Positions 48,097 to 59,900 of a stretch of DNA of 64,000 bases are shown in pieces. The notes beneath the pieces were generated by a model. The model was not told the origin of the DNA. It was given only the letters and a program-made list of their open reading frames with translations, and ran no database searches. A program made the position numbers and the translations under genes. Each line of letters starts with the position of its first letter. The first letter of the stretch is position 1. This DNA is from Brachycybe producta (Eukaryota > Arthropoda > Diplopoda > Playtdesmida > Andrognathidae): NCBI GenBank assembly GCA_036925085.1, contig JAUPFP010000008.1, positions 7,130,777 through 7,194,776 of the forward strand. The letters run 5' to 3'.

Positions 48097-51000
48097 AGGA
48101 ACTCATTGATAGAATTAAAAAAAAACTTCAAAATTAAGTGACTTCTCATGAAAACTACTTTCAAAATTGGCATAAAAAGATTTGTTTTTAAAAACAAGTA
48201 CATGAAAATTCAGCAGTTACTTTCCTAGTTTGAAACATCTAAAAGACTGACGTTGTTTTTGATATTTATAGTGATTATTTCGCAATCAATTCTTTCCAGA
48301 TTTTTATTCAAAATGTATACGAATCGTGAAATACCAGCTATAAACGCGAGATTAAATTTGTTCTGGAGACCTCTTTAAAACAACCTCTTTAATGCTGCGT
48401 TTGTAGTTGAATATAAATCTGGAATGGTGAAATGGTCACTTGTCTATAAATGTCATATGACGAGTTCAAAGTGCTTTTAGAATCTTCAAACTAGAAAAGT
48501 AACTGCATGAAGTACAGAGTATTTTCATGTTCATGTGTTTAAAAATACACTTTTTATGACATTTTGTAATTAAACATTTAATTCCGTTTTTTTTTTCCAA
48601 TCAAAATAAATAAAAACTGTCAAAATGTTTAGTCTTTTTGAAACAGTTAAAAGTTCAATTGAAAAGTTATCATCAAGAAAATATCCATTATTGATTCATT
48701 AAAATGTGCTCTTCTATTGTTTCTTCTAAGAATACTTTAAATTTTGTTTTCAAAATAGAAAATTTCAGATTTCATTCAGAATTCTGATGCAGAGTTTTAG
48801 TTATTAAAACAAAAAGTTAAATAGTAATTAAATTATGAGCCACATCTCTACTTTGTCCATTCGAGAGATCTCTAACACTATCGCTGCTATGTTGTATTAT
48901 TGGCAGCATTTAGTAGTGCAACAAAGTCTCGAATTGTTCGAGACATGTTACAATGGTTGTTTCGAAAACTTTATTTACTCCTGAAGATGTCGAGTCGTTT
49001 TCATGCGGGCTTTTTATTTTCTCCGTGTATGCATAAGCAATTTACGTACAAAAAAGGTTTTAGTCGTTAATCATGTTTCATACTTTCTTCTTTTCTCTTT
49101 GTCCTCGTGTTATCTCGAGCGCGCATTTTACATGTTACTACATAGTTTTAACACTTGCATACTGGAATGGGCTTTTTTCTTCTTGAGGTGTGTGATATCA
49201 TTACATTTATTTTCTTGTGGATTGGGGATAATAAGTCTGCTGGCAGATTGAAAAGGTTCACTTTTTTATTTTTCACCATTTTGACGAGGTGTAAAAAAAT
49301 GCACTAACCTGCCACAAATTGTTTTTTATTATTATTGAATTATGTATATTATGAATTTATTTTGTTTTTCTCGTTTTAATTTCTTGATAAACTGCAGTGC
49401 AGTAGAGACTCTAGTATCTTTTATTTCTACACACAGACGTTATTTTATCCCTTGTTATTCTTTTAAATTGTACATTATTTTAATTATATAAAGTTAATAA
49501 TCATAATTCTATTATTCTAATTTTTTTATATAGAAAAAAATACATTTTAACTATAATCTTCTATTCAGCTGGTTTGATAATATTTTTATTTTGTCCTTTT
49601 GTACAAATTTCAATTTGTTTTTATTGGCTTTCTCATATTGAACGTGTGTGTCTGTCAGCAAAAATAAACTCAAGATGCAATTTGAGCAAGTTAGTGCAAA
49701 AACACCTCGAAAGGCCCATTTAGCAAATCCTTCTAATAGTTCTATGCCTGCCCCCTAACAATTCGAATTTATAATTGCATACCGAGAGCAGGTAGTGATA
49801 TACATTTACAGTACGTCATTGTCCTGTCCATGATGTCATTATCGGGGGGGGGGAGGGTTTCGAAGGTGAATATACTTACGGACTTAAGAGATAAAATTAA
49901 AAAAAGTAATTTAGATTTGATACGTGTTTGTAAATTGGCATTTTTGACCAAGAAATGGATAATTTGTTTATTGATTGTATGTCTCCGAAAATGTAAATTC
50001 TTACTATTAATCTCCCCTTCAAAAACCAAGCGCTTTTGTTGTGTCCTTCCACCTCTTCCTCAATCCTCACCTGTCTTAACTGTTGTCCCTCTTTTTTTCT
50101 CACTTTTTGAACTTTTTCTTGTATACTTTTTTGTCTGTGTTCATCATACTTCATCAGAAATTTTTTTAAAAAATTGTGTGCTGTTCAGTACATCATTTGA
50201 CTAAAGATGTCTGTATGTGTCACAAATACTTTTTTTTTTTTTTAAAAAAAAATCTTGCTCGCAATTGTTATTTTTTGTTTTCTATTTTGCTGTGCAAGTA
50301 ACAATTATTACATTTGCGATTTTATGAGGATGGGACGACATGTTTTGTCTTGGTCCTATCCCAATTTTTATTGACCACTTTTAAAAGAAAATTTATGTTA
50401 TAATTCAGTCACGTCTTTCCATTTAACTTTTTTCTATTCTTTTTATATAACCTTCAAATAATCCGTGTGCTTCTTATTTTCAACAAAAACAAAAAAGAAA
50501 CTTTAAAAACTTCCGATTTTAAGCCGCAAGAAAATGATTGTTAAATTTTTTTATATTAGAATTTGTTGGTTTTTAAATGGCTGTAAAAGAAAATTCTTAA
50601 AACTTAAAATCATAAAATAAGGATTGCAATAGAGAGAGAGAGAGAGAACCTCAGCATTGATTCTCAAGTTATATCGGGATAAAATGCCGAGTCGTTTTCA
50701 CAAAAAGTCTCGCAAAAAAAGTTTTTAACTCTTATACAGTAATTTGTTGTGTATAGTTAACATAAATTAATTACGTTAAATTTGTTTATATATATATATA
50801 TATTTGTGTGTTTTGCGTGACAAAAGCATGGCATGTTTTTATTAAAAAATAAGTTTAAAGTAACCCATTTTTTAATTGTGATTTTGGGCATGTGCAGCAA
50901 AATACAACAATGCTGAGGTTTTTTCATTAACGCACACTTTGTGTTTCAAAGAAAAAATTCAACAGATCAAATGTGGTTAAATTTCTTTTCAATCAACATC

Positions 51001-51439
51001 TTTTTGACATTGTTACATTTGAGTTAATATTAGTTATGTATTTTTTTTTTAATCCGCCTGCCCCTTTCCCTCCCTCCCTCAATTTTTAATGGTTACCAAT
51101 GACTGAAATGCAGTACTTCTTGCAATGAAAATAAAAACAAGTGCAATACAAGTATTTTACGTTCAGATTGATCTCTTGGTATGCAAGTAATTTCCAAATA
51201 ACATAAAAGTATTAATTGCACGATGCTCGTTAATTGTTTCGCAAGAAGTACTGCTATTATGTTAACCCCCCATTCTCTGGTCTTCCCTGTTAGAACCGAT
51301 TGTTTTTTTAGGAGACCTTTTCATTTGTAAACGTGAACAAATCAACTCGATTTCAGAATACTGTTTAAAATTTCCCCTGAACCTCCAACCAAACTTGTTA
51401 TCAAGTTTTAACTTCATAACGGTAACATTTTGCAACAGA

Positions 51440-51445
51440 TTTATT
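51440..51445 (-). terminator. UBQLN: Candidate ubiquilin polyadenylation signal
   Basis: TTTATT on the plus strand reads AATAAA on the gene strand, about 90 bases after the stop codon. Confidence 0.55.
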
Positions 51446-51533
51446 TATCAGTTTAGGACATTGACATTTGTTGGGTGGTGGCTTCTTCTTTTTCTTCGTA
51501 TTCCTGTCTTGGATTTGGTGCGAAATGGACTTT

Positions 51534-54500
51534 TTAACTTTGTCCGGACTGTAGCAACCTTTCCACGGCCGCATTCACATCTCCAAGTGTAGCGATCAGT
51601 GCTATGTATTAATAAGAAGGACTATGGTAGTGGGCATAAAATATCGTCTATGATTTTTTTTTTCTCAACAATACCTTGAAGATTTGCGTCTCGATTCAAG
51701 AAACCCATTGCAGTAAGCTGCTCCAATTGCATTCGATAACGTTCTTCAGGTGGTTGCTGAGGCTGCGACTAATGAAAAAAACATAAGTTCAAGTAGGATT
51801 GAAACTGCAACAAAATGCCACGAAAAAGGGAGAAAGATCAGTTACTTGCTGCTGCTGTCCCTGCTGCCCCAACGCCGACATCATCTGAGATATAAATTGG
51901 CTGAAGGCATCGGGGTTTCCTCCAGGACTACCTGTCACTGGTGCCGAGGTCGAACTATTTGTCGTAGGAGTAGTAGCGGCAACATCTGTCGTAGTTGGTA
52001 TTGATGCAGCAGTCGTTGTGCTGGTTGGCGATTGGACATTGGTGGGGGCCAGTGATCCAGTCTCGCCCACAGAACCGGGCAAATTGAATCCCATTCTAGA
52101 AAACACATTTGCAAATGAGCCGGTTTGTATAACACAAATGCAGAACTGAAAACCTATTGGAAAATCCAGGAGCGACACGTTGCAACTGTTCCATTCCCTG
52201 CTGGATTTGAGCAATTGCTGACAAGGCTTGTGGATTAGTTATAACATTTTGAACGTCTGGATTTTGCATCTATAACAAGAAGAGAGACAACAAGAATTAT
52301 AAAAAAATTATAAATCGATACCTACGAAAGCTACAAAATATACCTGTTGCATGAAAGTTGGAATCATGGATCTCATTTGCTCTTGAAGCTGTGGATGATT
52401 GGCAAACATCGGATTGTGGCGAATGGCCTACCAAAAAAAAAACATAACCAGAGGCTAAGAAAATCTTTTTCCTTTAAGCTGAAATCTGTTCATTTATTTT
52501 CAATTTGACAGGATGCAGAAATGAAAATGTTTTAATGCAGTGTTTGAAGGTGACTTTAAAGTACAAACGTCACTCGAACTCTTGCTGTTTTGTCTTTCAG
52601 AAGCAAAATTTAGATAAACTTGAAAGTGTTTTAGAAACTATAAGGGGTTATTATCCATGTTGCTATCTTTAAAAAAAAGCTTTTTTATGTCAGTTTGAAA
52701 ATGATATTTGATTTAATTTTTATCTGTAAAAACATTTTCAATTTCTCAATTGCTTTTATGCAACTGCTGAGAATAACCAACCCACAATGACAAAATGAGC
52801 TGTTTACAAAAATGTTAATATAATTTCAAGATTTAATTCAGAGTAGATGAAAACATTAAAAATACGAAAACAATCGAAATTTTACAGTAAAAACAGTGAA
52901 AATTATAAAAAAAATGACTTCAAACTGTCATAAAAAAGATAATTTTTAAAGATAAAATTGATCTTAAAAATTTTTTTTTAGTATTTTCTATCAAATAAAT
53001 CTTGAAATTATGTCAATAGTTTCCATCCGTTCTCATCGTTTTTCTGCATCTTGCAGTAAAATGGATATGAGTGAGAAACGCACATCAGCCAACATATTCG
53101 GATTGGACGCCATCGTCTGAAGCATATTCTGCATGTAAGGTGCACTCATCATGTTCTGTATAAGTTGTGGGTTATCAGCCATCTGCTGCATTAGGGATTG
53201 CATTCCCGGTGTTTGAAACATTCCTCCACCTAATCCAGGAGCCGTTGTAGTCGTGTTGGTTGTTGTACCGGTCGACGAATCGGTCGTCGACTGTGGACCC
53301 CATGGATTCGGAAGAGGCTCACGGTTCTCGACGCCTCGCTGCAGTCCAGCATTTCCTTGAAACAGTATCTTAACCGTTAACTTTTAATGCTCTACTCATC
53401 ATCACAATCCTTTATAATGTTTAAAAAACCATTTTCAGAGTTGACCAGAGCAGAGAACGGATTTCCACCGAGTTGTTCCTGTGCAGCATTCATCATCGGT
53501 TCCTGGATCTCCGTGTACATTCGTCTTAGTGCGTTATATCCTCCTGGCAAACTCTACAAGATGAAATTTAAAAGATTAATCGTCATTCACATTTTTTCTT
53601 AAAAGTTTCTGATTGTATAATTAAAACCTCCAAGTTGCTGATCGCTCTATCGTGAGCTCTCATCAATTCTTGCATCATGGTCGGATTACGAGCAACGGTC
53701 AATGTCTCTCTCAACAACTCGGGATTGTTTAACATGTGAGTTATCTCTGGGTTTCTCTGTTAATATTTGTTTTTAGCGATATAATAAAGGCTTCAACGAG
53801 AATCGAGAGAATTTCTGTCTCTCATCCTCACCTCCATCAACTGCTGCATCTGCGGATTTCCCATGATGAGTTGCCTCAAATGTTCAGGATTATTCATCAG
53901 CATTTGAACCATCGGATTATCCATCAGTTGTCTCAACAAATCAGGATTGCTAACGATCTTTGAAACAAGACAAAAACAATGAAAATCGATTTTTTTATAC
54001 TGAGAAAAGATACTTTAGTTAGCGTTTTTACTTCTCTTTGCATTCTCTGTTGCAATTCCATAAAGTTCGTCGACCCCATTCCTAAGTTTCCAAGTCCAGC
54101 TAGACCACCGATTCCACCAAGACCGAAAGGAGTCGCTCCGATGTTCGCCGGTTGAGAAGGCGTTGTTTCGGGCTTCAAAGAGAACAAACATCGTTTTACC
54201 CTTCGAGAATTCGTAACGAGTCTTGAGAAGTCGTTATATTTACCGGTCTCGGTGTGTCTTGAGCTCTGTTCGCCGATTTAACGACGAGGTGTACAGTGAG
54301 ACCATCCTTGATACCTAAAACAAAACAAATCTACATTTTAACAACACTTGATGCGGATTCTTCTTTATCCACGTCCGTATTTGATCACCATGTCCAGCCA
54401 ATGTTTCGTGGTCCTTGAGGATTTTACCAGCAAAAATCAAACATAATTGTTCAACTGGTGATCCAAACTTCTTGGCAATTTCCTCCTTAAACTTTGATTT

Positions 54501-54873
54501 TAAAAAAACGAACAATTTTTTGTAGTATTTATTAAAAATATGTTTTGCTCATTTAATTTTAACATTCTGACGCCTTAAAAACAAGGAACTGAATTAAAAC
54601 AATACTTTCAACTTGATTTGGGACCGTTTTACTAGTAATTGAGGTCAGTTACATGTTGGTAAATGGTTTGACTCAGCAAAATTGACCAACTTTAAGCCTC
54701 TTTTTTCAGATTGTTGTTTTTTTTTTTCATCTCTTCTTTAAGTGACGTTATTAATGTTTATTTTCAATTACCTCTTTTACGGTAGCATCTAACTGCGTCT
54801 CCACTGTTTGTTTTTCTTTTGGAGTTTTTACGTTAATTGTGATTTTCTTCGAAGAATCGTTGCTTTCCGCCAT
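51534..54873 (-). CDS. UBQLN: Ubiquilin (UBL-UBA proteasome shuttle)
   Basis: Ubiquilin brings ubiquitinated and misfolded membrane proteins to the proteasome: its UBL binds the proteasome and its UBA binds ubiquitin. Thirteen exons give 559 residues (human UBQLN1 589): 54772-54873, 54389-54491, 54244-54314, 54032-54172, 53832-53957, 53628-53756, 53430-53553, 53084-53355, 52344-52427, 52154-52269, 51846-52095, 51675-51768, 51534-51601. Order: UBL (about 11-80, with [10 protein letters not shown] and [10 protein letters not shown]), Gly-rich linker [19 protein letters not shown]1-type NP repeats (about 130-225), the [19 protein letters not shown] segment, the LPNPWGPQ motif, a second STI1 block (about 300-420), a Thr/Ser/Gln linker, and UBA (about 515-556, MGF at 527-529). 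It lacks the long PXX repeats of UBQLN2. Intron 8 (52428-53083) is far longer than the others and carries a dispersed repeat. Confidence 0.95.
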
Positions 54874-55693
54874 CGTTATAACGATAAAAAAATAAGAGGA
54901 AACGTAACAAACAACGTCCACTTATGTAATGATACGCTAAAAGGCCTATTTGATTACATTACGTTACCGGAAGTGCCGACTTTGGCGCCAACACCGCATC
55001 CACTTCCGAGTTATCGACTCGTTATGTCAGTCTGTTAAACGCCGGCAATCGGTGGTTAGGCAACTTTTATTTCATGCATAGTTATTTATTTGTATTTTAA
55101 TTTTAGTTTGCTGGTTGTTACTTAGTTATTTGAAAACTACAAGTCTAATCACAATGTAAAACTGGAGGAAAAAGTATGAAAGAATTGTGAAAGAAACAAT
55201 TTGAAGCATGGGGGCGTGGCCTAAGTGGCTGTACTTTTTTATGGAAATATGGTGAACAAACATGGCAACTTTACCGAGAAATACTATGGTTTATAAGTCT
55301 GCTTTTTAGTGTTTTATTAGCTCCAGAGTGAGGTACATCATGTCAGTGACTTGATCAGCCGCCGCCGACACTCAAAAGTAGTTAAGTGGCTAAACGTTCA
55401 TTTAGCGACTATTAGCCATTTTATGTTTTTCCGGAATCCATTGGACGGTGAGTTGTTTCATTTTTCTCATTTGAATCTATTATAATCCTTTAATTTTATG
55501 GGTTATTTGTTGATTGTTATTGATTTGCGTTGTAGGTAATTGATTAAACTTTTACCGTATATGTTTATTTTTGGTTTATTTTGATTGTTTTATTAGAAAT
55601 GTGATATTCTTAACATGAGACAAATCCTCCCTTTAAAAATTTTGTTTTCTTACGTTAAAATTCTGTATTTTCTTATTCACAGACTAAATTACA
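54874..55693. promoter_or_regulatory. Divergent ubiquilin and RPL17 promoter region, with RPL17 5' UTR exon
   Basis: The two genes diverge across 820 bases. A donor GTGAGT at 55448 after TTGGACG, and an acceptor TTATTCACAG just before 55683, suggest that RPL17 has a short non-coding first exon near 55425-55447. Its start TTTTTCCGG is pyrimidine-rich, as in the TOP motif of ribosomal-protein mRNAs. The transcription start is inferred. Confidence 0.5.
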
Positions 55694-56673
55694 ATGGGTC
55701 GTTACGCGAGGGAACCAGAAAATAATGCAAAATGTACGTACTTTACTACTTTTATGAATCCTCGTTTAATATTTATATATGTTTAAGCCTGGTCAATATA
55801 AAACTTGGATGAAATCGAGCGCCATCTGGTTACGACCACGATCCGTAGCAGACGATGTTATAGTCTTGCTTAAAGATGGTGCTTGATATTGCATATTTTA
55901 GATTGGCGAGCTTTACAGTTATCTACAGTTTCCTTATAGGCAGTTTGTGTGTTTTATTGTTCATCTCGTATTTTCGTTTTGTTTGTTTTTTTTTATAAAA
56001 AAAAAATAGCTTGCAAAGCCAGAGGTTCGAACCTAAGAGTTCATTTCAAGGTAAATTACTTCCCGTTTTTGTATATTTTCTACCGTATTTTCAGAACGTC
56101 GTTTTGTTTATTTTTAATGTTAGAATACGAGAGAGACAGCTTGTGCGATTAGAAAAATGCCGTTGAAGAGAGCTCAGCGTTTTCTGAAAAACGTCATCGC
56201 GAAGAAAGAGTGTGTACCGTTCAGACGTTACAACGGTGGCGTCGGTCGTTGCGCTCAGGCAAAGCAATGGAACGCAACTCAAGGACGTTGGCCAAAAAAG
56301 AGTGCCGACTTTTTGCTTCAACTTCTGAAGAATGCTGAGAGTAATGCAGACCTCAAGGGTTTAGATGTTGATCATTTGGTCATCGATCACATCCAGGTTA
56401 ATCGTGCGCCTCACATGAGGAGGAGAACGTACAGAGCTCACGGAAGAATCAATCGTTAGTCTCTCTTTTAAAGTTCACAGTGGGTTTAGTGTTTTTTGAA
56501 TTTATTAATCGATTCGTATCTGTCCGGTAGCTTACATGAGCAGCCCCTGTCACATAGAACTGATCTTGACGGAAAAGGAAAAGGTTGTTGCTAAGCCATC
56601 GGATAATGAACCGACCAAGAAAAAGATGTCCAAGAAGAAGTTGGCTAAACAGAAGATGATGCAGAGGGACTAA
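55694..56673 (+). CDS. RPL17: 60S ribosomal protein L17 (uL22)
   Basis: RPL17 lines the large-subunit exit tunnel. Four coding exons, 55694-55733, 56010-56050, 56124-56454 and 56531-56673, give 184 residues, the same as human. Near-invariant stretches are [64 protein letters not shown] and YMSSPCHIE, followed by a basic Lys-rich tail. The start is fixed by [10 protein letters not shown]-type family length. The short introns 2 and 3 are 73 and 76 bp. I looked for C/D or H/ACA snoRNAs, which often sit in ribosomal-protein introns, and could not support one. Confidence 0.98.
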
Positions 56674-56734
56674 TTATAATGAAGAAGATGAGAAACGGAA
56701 TGTCGAAATGATGTTCAGCTTCATTCGAATTGTC

Positions 56735-56740
56735 AATAAA
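56735..56740 (+). terminator. RPL17: RPL17 polyadenylation signal
   Basis: AATAAA lies 62 bases after the stop codon and is followed by a T-rich stretch from 56765. Confidence 0.8.
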
Positions 56741-56770
56741 TGAATATTTCTCGAACTTTTAAGGTGTTTT

Positions 56771-56776
56771 TTTATT
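56771..56776 (-). terminator. ANO8: Candidate ANO8 polyadenylation signal
   Basis: TTTATT on the plus strand reads AATAAA on the minus strand, about 220 bases after the ANO8 stop. It faces the RPL17 signal at a distance of only 30 bases. Confidence 0.6.
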
Positions 56777-56993
56777 CGGATTGAAAATTACTGTCAAGAA
56801 ATATGAAATGATGAAAATACAAGAAGCGCATTTTGCTTTTGGGTTATTAAAAAGGGTGGGTGGAAGGAGGGAACGAAAAGAGATCAAACGAAGGGGAAAA
56901 TGTTTCATTTAGCAACATAGCAGCTTTACAACAACATAAAATAGGAACTTACATATATATGTATAAAAAAAACTGAAAGTTGTTGCTGACATC

Positions 56994-59900
56994 TTATTTT
57001 CCGTGTTTTCCACGTAAAAATAACGAGAATCGTCTTCCACCTTCGCTCGTTTTTAATAGCGGTTCTTCCTCCTGTTCCGTCTCTTCTATTTTTTCGTCTT
57101 TAACTTCCGAAGGTGAGTTGCCTCCGGTCGATTTCCTTCTGACCAATTTTAGTGGTGACGGGATCTTTAAGTGGTGCTTCTGTAGACCGAAAAACGGCAA
57201 TGAGATTTTTGTACTTGAGTTCTGTACTGTGTCCGTTTTTCTGTGCCGCAGTTCAGTTTCGGACGTTGCGGTGTCGATTTGTTGTGTATCGGTAAATAAG
57301 TTTGATGCGAAGTTATCGTTCGGACCGATGACTTCGAAGGACGGCGCTTGTGTCGTTTCTTTTAGGGTTTTTGTATTCTGGTGATTGACGTCAATTTCGG
57401 AACTTGAACTGTCCTTTTGTTCTTCAAACACTGGTTCGGAATCTTGGCTTACATCATCCGGAAACGATTCTCCGTCTGTTCCATCTCTGGAATCTGGTTC
57501 GGTAACGTGGAGATCTATGTCGGCTGGTATGTTTCTACCTTCTGCAAATTTTCTGGACCTTTCATGGTCACTGAATGGATCTAACTCCTAAATCAATTCA
57601 ATAATTAAGTTTTGAAAAAATACACTCTTCTGGGTGATACAAGGTAAAGAATAATGTTGCTCACTCTTAAAGCCTCTCTTCTTTTATATTCCACTTTCGC
57701 CATCTCGATTGCGACCCATGCCGGAACGTCTGGTATCGCATGAGAAAGTCCGTATTTGATTGCTAGCATCAGGTGCTGTCAATGAGAAGTGTTACTTGTT
57801 ATATGTCAAGACAATATGAATAACTTGGTTTGACTGTTTGATGCGGTGTCAAAAAATAAAACAATGGAACCTTTTTTCAAAGCAACTTATGAACACATTT
57901 TGTGAGATTAACATGAAAATATTAAGTGATTGAGCTACCCTTCTAGTTTCTAAAACACTTTCAGATTTCTCTTAATTTTGCTCGTGGGCGCATCATTTCC
58001 ACTTTAAACCCACCACATCCAGTTTATCCTTGTTTTTGATGTTTTAACTCAGTAAACCCTGATTAAACAAGTAAAACCTGGCCCTAAACACGTAAAACCC
58101 GGGTTTTTGCCTCTTATTTGATTTTGTGTATTTTTGCTTCAATAATCGTTCTTGTCATTCAAACGTTAACAACTTCCATAAAGCCACGCTTAACTTCAGT
58201 TTATATTTTGACTTTTGAAATTCTAATTTGTTAATGCATGCAAATTATTTTTAAACTTAATATGATTATCTTTGTGAGTTCGATTGCTATTGAAATTGAA
58301 ACCTCCAAAGCAATGATGAGAATGATTGTTCCGGTGGTTGACATTTCTGGAAAGATTCTTTGTACTTGTCCGGACATCCCGATGAGAGCACAATTGACCG
58401 TGATAGCAATTACTCCCATGACCTCCATCATTGTCTGCCATGCTCCGATGTTAGCAACTCGAACTCCAAATGGTCGCTGTAAACTGCAACACAGTTTGAA
58501 TGCGTCGCTCCTGATTTCAATCAAATTGTTTAGAAGAGCGCAAGCTGCTGCCATCGGAAATGCGGACGAAAACAGCATCACGTAACCAAATTGGATGAAC
58601 ATTTCCAGGTAATCTTCGAAAGTGCCTTCGTACTGAAATAGAACGACGTCAGATAATGAGTTTTTGTTAACCTCATCCATACAGTTCCAATTAAGTGTTC
58701 TCACTGGAAACATTCCGCTCTCGAGTTCTGCTTGCGATACGTTAATTTTGTCCGAGTCTGACGAACGCTTTTCGGATTTCTTGTTTGTGTTATCAAAGTT
58801 CGGTGGACGTCCAGCGTCCACCGGTGACGAAACAGGTGTTTCTAATACTTGTAGATTTATTAGAAGAAGTTTGAGGTGTCCAGCAATAAAAGGCACAAAG
58901 GACTCCTTAATGTTTCCCACCACTTGTCTCGTGATGAGAAGAGTGGCCAAAAGCTGCGAGAAAGAAAAAAATCCTTATAATCAATCATTACGTAAATATT
59001 TGCTTTTCTAAGTTGGATCTACACGAACGTATCGTAACTTTTCCATATCTTGAAGGTAAAAGGCGATGTAAAATAGGGATACAAAAGCACTAACAAACTG
59101 GAACTGGAAATTTTTTTAATTTCAAAACGAAAATTTTTAATGTGGGGAAAATAATATAATGTTAAAAATACGAACCACTCCCATTTTAATTGTTAGGTGG
59201 TTTTCGTAGGCTTCTTCCAGTCGATAGTTTTCTATAATCGAATCAAATTTTAGGAGTGAAATTGAAATAAACGTTCAATATGGAAACTTGGCACTTTTGA
59301 ACCCTCTGAACAGGGTTACAACATAGAGAAAAAAAACTGGTCAAGATTACAGAATTAAACCATGTTATGAGGATTCAAATTGAATTTCAAGTGCCAAGTT
59401 TTAGGCCTGGAAATTACAACAGTTCGAAACGGTCGTCATAATTATATCTTGCCCATATTATTCAGATGACTGGCAATCCAGTGGTAAGTTTCGTCCATCG
59501 CACAAATGGCAAGTGCCATTAGTATCTTTGGCATATACATTAACCATGATGGGTAATCCAGTTTCTCCATTCTTCTGATCCACCACAACTTGTTTTTTTT
59601 TAATAAAATATGCAAACCAAAGAGGGAAACATGATGTAAAGAAAATAAATGAAACATCTTTCGAAAGAATTTAAAGATTTGCACTTATTTTTATTACACT
59701 ATCTTTGAAATTGAACTTTTTTTTGCAAGATCTATTGTTCAATCATTTAAAGCATAAAAATAATATGTATGAATGTTTGTCTACTCTTCTAGTTTGAACT
59801 TTAAAGTAAATCTTGAAATCCTTTCATAAGTTGCTTCAAATAGATTTTCTCTTTTTTTTTCTGCACCATGAAAAATAAAGCGAGCGAGGAATCACCTCTA

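Larger units (their letters stand above)
47286..51533. other. Convergent spacer between CRTC and ubiquilin
   Basis: No coding exon is recognised. It contains the CRTC 3' UTR (AATAAA at 48091-48096), two fragments of the CTAGAAGGGTAGC family (48190-48245, 48480-48540), a GA microsatellite at about 50633-50647, a TA microsatellite at about 50788-50802, and TTTATT at 51440-51445, which reads AATAAA for ubiquilin on the minus strand. Confidence 0.55.

Noticed and set aside
49003-49251. 82-residue Leu/Phe-rich frame on the plus strand
   Set aside because: Composition follows T-rich DNA, with no homology, splice signals or neighbours. Treated as non-coding.
55734-56009. Possible snoRNA in RPL17 intron 1
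   Set aside because: There is a 9-base inverted repeat (CGCCATCT region with AGATGGTG), but no C/D box pair or H/ACA tail could be identified.
56024-56037. tRNA T-arm-like GGTTCGAACC
   Set aside because: It is coding sequence of RPL17 (RGSNL) and no cloverleaf surrounds it.
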